From positions 1-9,073 of the forward strand of contig JAUXDF010000102.1 of NCBI GenBank assembly GCA_030618505.1: a DNA stretch of 9,073 nucleotides, in the 5' to 3' direction. Under the pieces are notes generated by a model that saw only the letters and a list, made by a program, of their open reading frames with translations, was not told the DNA's origin and did no database searches. Made by a program: the position numbers and the translations under genes. Origin of the DNA: Spongiibacteraceae bacterium (GTDB taxonomy: Bacteria; Pseudomonadota; Gammaproteobacteria; Pseudomonadales; PIVM01). Positions 1-6,466 of this stretch are shown piece by piece; positions within the stretch are counted from its first letter, which is position 1, and every line of letters begins with the position of its first letter.

Positions 1-118
1 AGGTCATGGCCAATGCTGATCTTGCGACTTAAAGGCCTTGAAAAGGCCTAGGAGCTAGATTTGCGTTGGCTATGACCGGATTTAATTTTCGAAAGCTACC
101 AGTTTCTGGATGGGCACT
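1..118 (-). mobile_element. MITE-like palindromic element, left copy, truncated by the window edge
   Basis: This stretch matches the reverse complement of 8901-9018 without any gap, with 13 differences by eye over 118 bases (about 89%). It contains one outer terminal repeat, TTTCTGGATGGGCACT (103-118). Its internal long palindrome has arms 2-25 and 54-77 that pair with five mismatches, two of them G-U compatible. An inner hairpin AGGCCTT/AAGGCCT lies at 33-49. The second terminal repeat lies outside the window. It encodes nothing, so it is a non-autonomous element or an interspersed palindromic repeat. The decayed arms suggest an older insertion than the right copy. The family is not one I recognise. 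Confidence 0.8.
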
Positions 119-335
119 AATTACTTGCTGATGAATAGAGCGCGGATTCTAACAAAATTTATTACTTGGCAATAGCGTGAGGCATAAGTAGTGGCGGGGT
201 GGCAGTAAGGGAAGTAAATGATAACTTACGGCGGGCTTTAGCTGTGCTAACCTTAGTATCACTTGGGTTTGTAGCTTCTTTATCGACTGTGAGCAGACGG
301 ATTCAGGCATCAAATAATAAGTGGATGTAGTGAAT
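119..335. other. intergenic leader with no convincing gene
   Basis: This spacer of about 217 bases lies between the left palindromic element and the two-receiver gene. I see no convincing coding sequence on either strand; the reading frames here lack a ribosome site and recognisable protein character. It must hold the promoter of the receiver gene, but no clear -35/-10 pair facing right stands out. A possible leftward promoter is listed separately. Confidence 0.5.
146..172 (-). promoter_or_regulatory. possible leftward promoter reading into the left palindromic element
   Basis: On the minus strand TTGCCA (167-172) and TAGAAT (146-151) are separated by 15 bases. A GC-rich discriminator, CCGCGC, follows the -10, as is common at strong gammaproteobacterial promoters. 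The spacer is shorter than the usual 16-18, so this is weak evidence. If real, the transcript would start near 138-140, run through the palindromic element as its 5' leader, and serve a gene to the left of the window. Confidence 0.25.
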
Positions 336-1097
336 ATGACAGTATTGGTTGTTTCTCCCGGCCCCCAGGGAGAGCAGATCAAGGTTTTACTGGAAGATGA
401 AGGTTATCAGGTTGAAACGCGATCGGATGTTAATCTGGCGATTGAGTCCTTAAATACTCATGCGTTTGAGCGCTTGATTATTGTGCCCCAAGCGGGCTTT
501 GAGCCTTGGCCTTTAGTTAACCTGCTTAGATCTACCGACAATAAAATCGCAAAAATACCGATAGTTATCATCAGTAATGAGTCTAACTGGTCGTATCAAC
601 GGCTAATGCTCAACTATTATGATGCGAGTGCTTTGCTCAGTTTTAATGCGCTATCTCGGCTGCCGGGAATGTTGCGTGATTTGTATCACACGCCGTTTAA
701 ACCAAAAATCATGGTGGTTGATGATAACCCGGTATCTCTTGAGCATATCAGTCGGTTTTTAAAGCCCTTATATGATGTCAGCGGCTTTAACTCCGGGGCC
801 GAGGCTTTGCGGGTTTTCAAACCCGAGCGATTTGATCTGGTGATGGTTGACCTGCGAATGCCGAAGATGAATGGTTTTACCCTGATTGAAAAGCTGCTAG
901 AGATTGATCCAGCGGTGTTGACGCTAGCGTTATCTGCCGAGATGGATTTGGAGGCTAGTATAAGATTGCATCAGTTGGGTGCGGCGGGCGCTTACTCGAA
1001 AAGTAAAATGCAGTCAGTCCCTCTGAATCACGCCATTCATAGTTTGTTTCTTCAGCGGCACAAGCATTTTTTGCTGCAGAATTATCAGCTTGCGTGA
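336..1097 (+). CDS. stand-alone tandem response-regulator receiver protein (pseudo-receiver plus true receiver)
   Basis: This is a predicted cytoplasmic signalling protein of 253 residues without any output domain. Residues about 1-115 have the receiver fold pattern (TVLVVSPGPQ opening, LIIVPQAGF at the third strand) but lack the acidic pair and the phosphoacceptor aspartate, so this half is a pseudo-receiver. Residues about 123-245 form a complete receiver: acidic pair D129/D130 in MVVDDN, phosphoacceptor D172 in MVDLRMPKMNG, S200 in the switch position and K222 near YSKSK. The expected role is to accept phosphate from a histidine kinase encoded elsewhere and to signal by protein contact. 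ATG 336 was chosen because GGATG lies 8 bases upstream and the first strand follows at once; GTG 321 in the same frame is the alternative (258 residues). It is convergent with the next gene, with only 18 bases between stops. Confidence 0.92.
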   Translation: MTVLVVSPGPQGEQIKVLLEDEGYQVETRSDVNLAIESLNTHAFERLIIVPQAGFEPWPLVNLLRSTDNKIAKIPIVIISNESNWSYQRLMLNYYDASALLSFNALSRLPGMLRDLYHTPFKPKIMVVDDNPVSLEHISRFLKPLYDVSGFNSGAEALRVFKPERFDLVMVDLRMPKMNGFTLIEKLLEIDPAVLTLALSAEMDLEASIRLHQLGAAGAYSKSKMQSVPLNHAIHSLFLQRHKHFLLQNYQLA

Positions 1098-1115
1098 TTG
1101 AGGTTGAGTGTAGAC

Positions 1116-1502
1116 TCAGGGTAAGGATAAATTCTCCAGTTTCATCGCCAGTAGTTTGACCAGATCAGATACGGTTCCCTGTTCATCATCATTAAGTTGA
1201 CTGTAAAGATAGAGCAGCTCAGATTCCTCTGCTGTCAGGTCTGCGCTAAAAGCCTGGCCGGTGACAAGCTGTTGCCAGGGTATGTTGAAGAAGGTGCCGT
1301 AGTGGGTGATTTGCTCAAAGGGCGGGCCAACTTTAAACCAATGTCGAATGGTTCTTTCATTGTTTCCCCATACCATTAAGTGGGAGCGCAGGTCTTTTTT
1401 CTGTTTGCTACCACGGCGTATGTAGTAGTCCACCATAGTAAGAAATACCGCCGGGTTATCCTGGTAGAAACGGACATAGAACTCTAAGGAATAGGTTTTC
1501 AT
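1116..1502 (-). CDS. XRE-like (Cro/CI-type) putative DNA-binding protein
   Basis: A 128-residue protein. Residues about 48-82 (NERTIRHWFKVGPP followed by EQITHYGTFFNIPWQQLVTG) resemble the second half of a Cro/CI-type helix-turn-helix domain: a recognition helix ending in W-x-x-G, then a helix and the usual 'gv...Ll.G' close. The acidic tail (LTAEESELLYLYSQLNDDEQ, about 89-108) is like the linker seen after XRE domains in small repressors. The first 45 residues are not recognisable and do not show the normal first helices, so the domain is divergent. A -10-like TATAAT ends only three bases before the ATG with no Shine-Dalgarno between, which would give a leaderless mRNA. Dyads in the adjacent divergent spacer are candidate operators. 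The regulator role is inferred; the protein could also be a phage- or plasmid-derived relic. Confidence 0.7.
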   Translation of the reverse strand: MKTYSLEFYVRFYQDNPAVFLTMVDYYIRRGSKQKKDLRSHLMVWGNNERTIRHWFKVGPPFEQITHYGTFFNIPWQQLVTGQAFSADLTAEESELLYLYSQLNDDEQGTVSDLVKLLAMKLENLSLP

Positions 1503-1711
1503 ATAATTATAGCGAATAAGTCTAAGTGAGGTTTATCTAGCTATTTTATCAATTGTTGCCGAAATAAAAATAAACGGCAACTTAATTAAGTGACTGCGGA
1601 AAAAACACCCTGTTTTTTAAGTTAGTAATCACTATTCTGGTGGTTTTTTCGTATTTTTATAACTAAAACTTTAGTGTTATCCTTCACTCATATTCCATTT
1701 AAGTTGTCGGG
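1503..1711. promoter_or_regulatory. dyad-rich divergent control region
   Basis: This AT-rich spacer lies between the divergent XRE-like gene and the small gene at 1712. It contains: a -10-like TATAAT on the minus strand at 1504-1509; a perfect inverted repeat GTTGCCG/CGGCAAC (1555-1561 and 1575-1581) with half-site centres 20 bases apart, extended by outer AATT; the palindrome CTTAATTAAG (1581-1590); an A-T hairpin AAAAAACA-ccc-TGTTTTTT (1600-1618); and the dyad ACTAAA-ac-TTTAGT (1662-1675). Such a cluster beside a DNA-binding protein gene suggests operators, possibly autoregulatory. No good -35 element was found for either gene. Confidence 0.45.
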
Positions 1712-1909
1712 GTGAGCGTGGTTGTTGAAAAAATAAAAAAAGAAGCCTTTGAGCTTAAGCGCAGAGACGAGCTGGATCAGCTGATTAAAGAGATGGCCGC
1801 CCATTTTTGTATCCAGAAGGATACGGACAAGCAGGCACATTTTCGCAGTTGGCGTCATGCTCTGGAGGGCCATGTGAACCGTTATCGTGGCTATTATTAT
1901 GAGGACTGA
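1712..1909 (+). CDS. small hypothetical protein, 65 residues
   Basis: I do not recognise this protein. It is hydrophilic and highly charged. It is probably helical through residues 4-30 (EKIKKEAFELKRRDELDQLIKE), and its tail is rich in aromatics and arginine (HFRSWRHALEGHVNRYRGYYYED). No signal peptide or membrane segment is seen. The start is uncertain: GTG 1712 gives 65 residues, GTG 1718 gives 63, and neither has a clean ribosome site, although GGGGTGAG around 1709-1716 could serve the second. The last codons and the TGA stop lie inside the first unit of a 14-bp tandem repeat. It is divergent from the XRE-like gene and may share its control region. The smooth amino-acid composition favours a real gene, but it could be spurious. 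Confidence 0.5.
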   Translation: MSVVVEKIKKEAFELKRRDELDQLIKEMAAHFCIQKDTDKQAHFRSWRHALEGHVNRYRGYYYED

Positions 1910-1956
1910 GTTATGAAGACTGAGCTATGAATACTGAACTACGAAGACTGAGCTTT
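1901..1956 (+). repeat. 14-bp tandem repeat, four units
   Basis: Four adjacent 14-base units: GAGGACTGAGTTAT (1901-1914), GAAGACTGAGCTAT (1915-1928), GAATACTGAACTAC (1929-1942) and GAAGACTGAGCTTT (1943-1956). They share the core GAnnACTGAnyTnY. The first unit supplies the last two codons and stop of the 65-residue gene. Since 14 is not a multiple of three, each unit changes frame and no long repeat peptide is encoded. The function is unknown. Confidence 0.85.
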
Positions 1957-1967
1957 GGAACGAGCAA

Positions 1968-2051
1968 GAAATTTTGCACTTAAGGCCTCTCATTTTGTTC
2001 TCCTGAATGTTAATTGCACCTGCCTGGCTCTTCTTTTTTCTGCAGAATTTC
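1968..2051. repeat. inverted repeat inside the alkC upstream spacer
   Basis: GAAATTTTGCA (1968-1978) faces TGCAGAATTTC (2041-2051), pairing 10 of 11 positions across a 62-base gap. Outside these arms both sides carry GAAGA at nearly the same distance (1943-1947, and on the minus strand 2071-2075), followed by short-period repeats. This indicates a larger degenerate inverted structure centred near position 2010. Confidence 0.5.
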
Positions 2052-2065
2052 ACATCCCTCACTGA

Positions 2066-2095
2066 TATAATCTTCGATACTATAATCTTCAGTAC
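2066..2095 (+). repeat. 15-bp direct repeat with two TATAAT motifs upstream of alkC
   Basis: Two adjacent 15-base units, TATAATCTTCGATAC (2066-2080) and TATAATCTTCAGTAC (2081-2095), differ at two positions. Read on the minus strand they contain GAAGATTAT, which resembles the GAAGACTGA core of the 14-bp array at 1901-1956 in the opposite direction. Each unit begins with a perfect -10-like TATAAT, so tandem start sites for alkC (ATG 67-80 bases downstream) are possible, but no matching -35 element is evident. Confidence 0.6.
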
Positions 2096-2161
2096 TATGA
2101 TCAATCTGATCGATTTCTCCAGATCAGCCACTTCCTGTTCACTGCGTGAGTTTTCAACAAT

Positions 2162-3241
2162 ATGGCCGCTGCACTGAAAGAGGTCTATACCCGAAAATAC
2201 ATTGATGCCCTGGCGATGGCTTTTGTTGATTTACCCTGTGGGTTTGATCAGCAACAGTTCGTGAGCATGGTTTTTGATGATGAATGGCCCAAACGAGAAT
2301 TAAAACAACGTATGGCTCATATCAGCGCCTGTCTGCATGTGGTGTTATCGCTACCCTATAAGGAGGCGATCAATTGTTTAACAGCGGTTGCCCATAATTT
2401 TGGCGATCTTCAAGCGCTTATATTTCCAGAGTTTGTTGCTAGCTATGGGCTTGAGGACTGGGATCTGTCTATTACAGCGATGGCTTATTTCACCTCTTTT
2501 TCAAGCTCGGAGTTTGCGGTTCGCCCCTATATTGTGCAGGATCAGCCTGCCATGATGGCGCAAATGTATCGCTGGAGTGAAGATGGAAATCACCATGTTC
2601 GCCGCCTGGCCAGTGAAGGTTGTCGCCCGCGCCTGCCTTGGGCCATGGCTTTACCGGTTTTTAAAAAAGATCCTGCAGCGATCATGCCTATTATTGAAAC
2701 CCTCAAGAAAGACCCCTCGGAATACGTCAGGCGTAGTGTTAGTAATAACCTCAATGATATTGCCAAGGATAACCCGCAGACGGTACTGGCCTGGTCAGAG
2801 AAAAACCTTGGGCATTCTCTTGAAACGGACTGGATTATAAAAAGAGGCTGTCGAACATTGCTTAAGCAGGCTCATCCTCAGGCTTTGGCCCTGTTTTCCT
2901 ATTTGCCAGCCGATCAGATCAGCGTTGATCAATTGGCAGTGAGTATGGACAGTCTGGCGATAGGGGAGGCGTTTAATTTTACTTTTCGTGTACAGTCGAC
3001 GCAGTCATCCCTGGGACTGTTAAGGGTGGAGTATGGTATTGATTTTGTGAAGGCCAATGGCAAATTGTCGCGCAAGATATTTCAGCTTGCTGATAGTGAT
3101 CATAGTGACGCCACTCGTATTTTCTCTCGCAAGCATAGCTTTCGACAGATGAGCACCCGAAAGCACTATCCCGGTATGCACAGGCTGGCCATATTGATTA
3201 ATGGTGAAGAGAAAGCTTCGCTGCCCTTTGATCTCTTGTAA
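2162..3241 (+). CDS. alkC: DNA alkylation repair glycosylase, AlkC family
   Basis: A predicted cytoplasmic DNA glycosylase that excises positively charged 3-methylated bases without flipping them out, starting base-excision repair. The 359-residue protein has the AlkC/AlkD HEAT-like repeat core (about 1-250). The AlkC signature RRLASEGCRPRLPWA is at 147-161 and a further repeat, EYVRRSVSNNLNDIAKDNP, at 187-205. E117, E152 and D199 occupy positions that, from memory of the characterised Pseudomonas AlkC, correspond to its functional acidic residues. Residues about 255-359 are beta-rich (FNFTFRVQST, LAILINGEEKASLPFDLL) and fit the C-terminal immunoglobulin-like domain of one AlkC subgroup. ATG 2162 has only a weak ribosome site (GTGAG, 2146-2150), but the N-terminus ALKEVYTRKYIDALA aligns with the family start. 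It is followed by its own 104-base spacer, so it is probably monocistronic. Confidence 0.9.
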   Translation: MAAALKEVYTRKYIDALAMAFVDLPCGFDQQQFVSMVFDDEWPKRELKQRMAHISACLHVVLSLPYKEAINCLTAVAHNFGDLQALIFPEFVASYGLEDWDLSITAMAYFTSFSSSEFAVRPYIVQDQPAMMAQMYRWSEDGNHHVRRLASEGCRPRLPWAMALPVFKKDPAAIMPIIETLKKDPSEYVRRSVSNNLNDIAKDNPQTVLAWSEKNLGHSLETDWIIKRGCRTLLKQAHPQALALFSYLPADQISVDQLAVSMDSLAIGEAFNFTFRVQSTQSSLGLLRVEYGIDFVKANGKLSRKIFQLADSDHSDATRIFSRKHSFRQMSTRKHYPGMHRLAILINGEEKASLPFDLL

Positions 3242-3283
3242 AATAGTATTGTAAACATAGTGAATGTAAGGACATGCTCGAAG

Positions 3284-3292
3284 TGGTATAGT
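3284..3292 (+). promoter_or_regulatory. possible extended -10 promoter of the ABC1-kinase/DUF885 operon
   Basis: TGGTATAGT is an extended -10 (TG-n-TATAGT) followed by a GC-rich stretch, CGCGCC. It lies about 54 bases before the ATG of the kinase gene. There is no clear -35, which extended -10 promoters tolerate. Its position in the short spacer after alkC fits a separate start for the downstream operon. Confidence 0.35.
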
Positions 3293-3345
3293 CGCGCCGG
3301 AGTTTTATGTTGTTCTTTTGAGTTGAAAAAGGAAAATAAACAGGT

Positions 3346-4611
3346 ATGTGGGAAGAATTATTAACCTCAGCTAAAGCAGTAAAAAGAGCCGGACGTACCG
3401 GTTTTGTTTTACAGAAAACAGGTTTGCGCTACCTTAAAGATCGACGCAGCCAAAGCTTGCCCCATATGCTTAGAGAGGCAGTGGAGGAGCTTGGTGCTAC
3501 CTATATTAAATTGGGGCAGTTGGTGGCAAGTTCACCTTCTCTGTTTCCCCATGAATATGTTGAGGCTTTCCAGGACTGTCTTGATCAAACTACGCCCATT
3601 CCTTTTGAAACCGTAAAACAGGTGATGCAGGAGGAGTTTGGTAGTCGTTTAGATGAGCTGTTTGTTGAGATTGACCCCGTACCGCTGGCCTCAGCTTCTA
3701 TTGCCCAGGTTCATCCTGCCACATTGCGCTCCGGAGAGGAGGTGGTGGTCAAGGTACAGAAACCCGGAGTGAGGGATATTCTTGATACCGATTTTCAGTT
3801 TTTGCAGTTTGGAGCATACTTAGTCGAGCGCTTCAGTCCAAAGGCCTGGCGCAGCTCAATCACTGATATTGTTTCCGAGATTCATAATGGTATGTTGGAG
3901 GAGTGTGACTTTCTTCAGGAGGCCGAAAATATTCATGCTTACCAGAAATTCCTGGACAGCACCAATAACAAAAAAGTAAAAGTCCCAAAAGTCTATCAAG
4001 AGGCAACAACAAAAAGAGTGCTGACCATGGAGCGCTTCCACGGTGTAACGCTCACTGATATTGATGAGGTCAGAAAATATTCTGATGATCCTGAGCAGGC
4101 CCTGGTCGATGCCCTTGATACCTGGTATTCCAGTTTGCATCATTGCCAGATTTATCACGCCGATCTTCATGCCGGTAACGTGATGTTGCTGGAGGACGGC
4201 AGCATTGGTTTTATCGACTTTGGGATTGTTGGGCGTATTTCGCCGGAAACCTGGGATGCGCTGGTTTCCTTAACGGTTTCATTTCCGAGCGGGGATTTTC
4301 AGAAAATTGCCGAGGCGCTAGTGACGATTGGTGTCACCAAACAAAGTGTTGATGTAGAGCGCTTCGCTGCAGATATTGAGTCACTGTATAAAAGTATAGA
4401 TAATGATGATGGCGGTCAGGAGTTTAACGATTTTGCCAAAGAGCTGACGCTGAAAATCTCCTCCGTTGCGCGGCGTCATGGCATCCGCTTTCCCCGCGAG
4501 TTTACCTTGCTGGTCAAACAGTTTCTCTATTTTGACCGTTATATCCGCCTGCTGGCACCCGAGCTGGATATGATCAGTGAGGAGCGAGTATTCGCTTCTA
4601 TGGACTATTAA
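3346..4611 (+). CDS. ABC1/UbiB-family atypical protein kinase-like protein
   Basis: A 421-residue ATPase/kinase-like protein of the family that supports ubiquinone (coenzyme Q) synthesis and isoprenoid-lipid handling. Family motifs in order: K-x-G-Q signature KLGQ (55-58); the alanine-rich nucleotide loop as ASAS (115-118); conserved lysine K136 in VVVKVQKPGV; the EAEN acidic motif (192-195); catalytic loop HADLHAGN (271-278, H271, D273, N278); metal-binding DFG (291-293). It lacks the C-terminal transmembrane helices of E. coli UbiB (about 546 residues), so it is probably soluble and is not assigned as UbiB itself. It could be a paralogue with another lipid-related role. Its 3' end overlaps the next gene by 35 nt, indicating co-translation. 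The ribosome site is AGGA around 3330-3333, at a longish spacing. Confidence 0.94.
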   Translation: MWEELLTSAKAVKRAGRTGFVLQKTGLRYLKDRRSQSLPHMLREAVEELGATYIKLGQLVASSPSLFPHEYVEAFQDCLDQTTPIPFETVKQVMQEEFGSRLDELFVEIDPVPLASASIAQVHPATLRSGEEVVVKVQKPGVRDILDTDFQFLQFGAYLVERFSPKAWRSSITDIVSEIHNGMLEECDFLQEAENIHAYQKFLDSTNNKKVKVPKVYQEATTKRVLTMERFHGVTLTDIDEVRKYSDDPEQALVDALDTWYSSLHHCQIYHADLHAGNVMLLEDGSIGFIDFGIVGRISPETWDALVSLTVSFPSGDFQKIAEALVTIGVTKQSVDVERFAADIESLYKSIDNDDGGQEFNDFAKELTLKISSVARRHGIRFPREFTLLVKQFLYFDRYIRLLAPELDMISEERVFASMDY

Positions 4612-6466
4612 AATTCTAAAAAGAAAAATCATTCCAATACTTAGATGGCTATTTCTGGCGCTGTTTTCTATAGCAGCGTTTTTATTAATTAATGTTATTT
4701 TCTTTAAACCTTTGAGTATCGACTGGTTTTTCGAGCGCGTGATGATTCGTACGGCGCTGGTAGAGCCCGAGCTTCTTACTCGCCTTAGATTATTCGAGCC
4801 CTATGGGATTACTTTCCATCAGGATGAGCTGAACGATGAGTCTGATGAAAAAACTCAGCGAGATTATAAAAGACTTGCAGATGATATTAAAACGCTCGAA
4901 CGTTACCAGGATACCAATCTTTCTAAATCACAGCGTCTTTCCAAGGCGATATTGTCCTATTTTCTCAAGCAGCAGTCAGGTATAGAGCGCTATCAATATC
5001 ATAACTATCCGGTAAATCAGCTGTTTGGGGTGCAAAATAATTTCCCCTCTTTTATGGACAGTAGCCACCTTATTGAAAATCTTGAGGCGGCAGAGGATTA
5101 CATTACAAGATTATCAAAGTTGAAGGTGAAGTTCTCCCAGGTACTTGACGGGCTTAAAAAACGTGAGCAGCTCGGTATATTGCCACCGACCTTTGTTGTT
5201 GAGCGAGTGCTGGACGAAATGCAGGCCTTTGTTGATACGCCGGTGAGAAAGAATATCCTATATTTTTCATTCAAGAAAAAACTCGCTGCTCTAGCCGATA
5301 TTCCAGAAAAGAAAAAACAGTCTTTGTTGCTCGAAGTTGAAGGAGAGATAAACAGTAGTGTGTATCAAGCCTATCAGTTGCTTATTGACTATTTTACCGA
5401 ACTGAAGCCGAGAACCAATAGCGACGATGGCGTTTGGAAGTTTCCCGATGGTGAAAGGTTTTATGCATCCATGCTTCGCTATCATACCACCACCACTTTA
5501 ACGGCCGAAAAAATTCACACTTTGGGCTTAACAGAGGTGGATAGAACCCAGACGGAAATTCTTACGGTTATGGCACAGCAAGGTTATGATCCATCGGCAG
5601 GCTTTCAGGTGCTAATGAGAGAGTTACATGATGATCAGCAGTTTTATTATGAAGACAGTGATGCCGGACGAGCACAGATTTTAAGTGACTATAAAACCAT
5701 TATTGATGAAATAGAGCAGGGTATTGCTGGCTCTTTTAATGTTAAAGCGAAAGTCAGTGTTGATGTAAAACGTATCCCTGTATTTAAGGAAAAGTCGGCC
5801 CCCGGCGCCTACTACAATCCGCCTTCTATGGATGGGGCGCGGCAAGGAACATTCTATGCCAATCTTTATGATATCAAGGCGACGCCACGATCTAATATGC
5901 GCACGCTGGCTTATCACGAGGCGATCCCCGGGCATCATTTTCAAATTGCCGTGCAGCAAGCGCTTAAAAATGTACCGACCTTCAGACGTCTGGTGCCTTT
6001 TACCGCCTATATGGAAGGCTGGGCTCTTTACGCAGAACGCCTGGCCTGGGAGGAAGGTTTTCAGAGTGATCCCTATGATAATATCGGGCGACTGCGGGCT
6101 GAACTATTCAGAGCGGTGAGGTTAGTAGTAGATACTGGTTTACATTATAAGCGCTGGACACGCCAGCAGGCGATTGATTACATGGCAAGCAATACTGCCA
6201 TGGCAGCAAGTGATGTGGTCGCTGAGGTGGAGCGTTATATTGTTTTCCCTGCTCAGGCGACGGCCTATAAAGTGGGCATGATGAAAATACTCAGTTTGAG
6301 GGAGCATGCAAAGCTTTCTTTGGGTGAGCTTTTTGATCTTAGGGATTTTCACGATGTGGTTTTGAAAAATGGTGCAATGCCTTTGACTATTCTGGAGGAG
6401 CAGGTGGAGAATTACATTCTGCAGAAAAGACAGAAGGCAGAAAATGCAGGTGTTAAAAATCTTTAA
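4577..6466 (+). CDS. membrane-anchored DUF885-family putative zinc metallopeptidase
   Basis: A 629-residue protein. A basic N-terminus (KILKRK, 12-17) is followed by a hydrophobic segment at about 19-43, predicting a signal anchor with the bulk of the protein in the periplasm. The C-terminal half carries DUF885 hallmarks: APGAYYNPPSMDGARQGTFYANLYD (about 408-432, split here only by memory of the family), the metal-site motif HEAIPGHH (447-454), EGWALYAERL (480-489) supplying candidate glutamate ligands E480 and E487, and the RYIVFPAQATAYKVG region (553-567). The family is thought to be metallopeptidase-like, but its substrates are mostly unknown. GTG 4577 lies inside the kinase gene. The only other in-frame options before the membrane segment are ATT or CTG codons, so the 35-nt overlap is favoured and implies translational coupling. 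A link to envelope or lipid homeostasis with the kinase is inference. Confidence 0.92.
   Translation: MRSEYSLLWTIKILKRKIIPILRWLFLALFSIAAFLLINVIFFKPLSIDWFFERVMIRTALVEPELLTRLRLFEPYGITFHQDELNDESDEKTQRDYKRLADDIKTLERYQDTNLSKSQRLSKAILSYFLKQQSGIERYQYHNYPVNQLFGVQNNFPSFMDSSHLIENLEAAEDYITRLSKLKVKFSQVLDGLKKREQLGILPPTFVVERVLDEMQAFVDTPVRKNILYFSFKKKLAALADIPEKKKQSLLLEVEGEINSSVYQAYQLLIDYFTELKPRTNSDDGVWKFPDGERFYASMLRYHTTTTLTAEKIHTLGLTEVDRTQTEILTVMAQQGYDPSAGFQVLMRELHDDQQFYYEDSDAGRAQILSDYKTIIDEIEQGIAGSFNVKAKVSVDVKRIPVFKEKSAPGAYYNPPSMDGARQGTFYANLYDIKATPRSNMRTLAYHEAIPGHHFQIAVQQALKNVPTFRRLVPFTAYMEGWALYAERLAWEEGFQSDPYDNIGRLRAELFRAVRLVVDTGLHYKRWTRQQAIDYMASNTAMAASDVVAEVERYIVFPAQATAYKVGMMKILSLREHAKLSLGELFDLRDFHDVVLKNGAMPLTILEEQVENYILQKRQKAENAGVKNL

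Noticed and set aside
149..382. Minus-strand 77-residue reading frame
   Set aside because: It overlaps the start of the receiver gene, has no ribosome site and has a composition unlike a real protein.
1104..1119. TGAGT-gtag-ACTCA as a bidirectional terminator between the convergent genes
   Set aside because: The stem is only five pairs, with no T-run on either side.
1630..1680. Possible third, decayed copy of the palindromic element
   Set aside because: Only CTGGTGGTTTT followed by TCG resembles the element at 8917-8929; no terminal repeat or palindrome follows, so chance is likely.
1927..1983. Tiny frames starting at the ATGA motifs created by the 14-bp repeat
   Set aside because: The peptides are 5 and 18 residues long without ribosome sites; the ATGs are by-products of the repeat sequence.
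1901..2095. CRISPR-like array
   Set aside because: Units are 14-15 bp and directly adjacent with no unique spacers, and no cas gene is present.
1925..2131. Minus-strand 68-residue frame across the alkC upstream spacer
   Set aside because: Its sequence is made of the repeat arrays and low-complexity residues, with no ribosome site.
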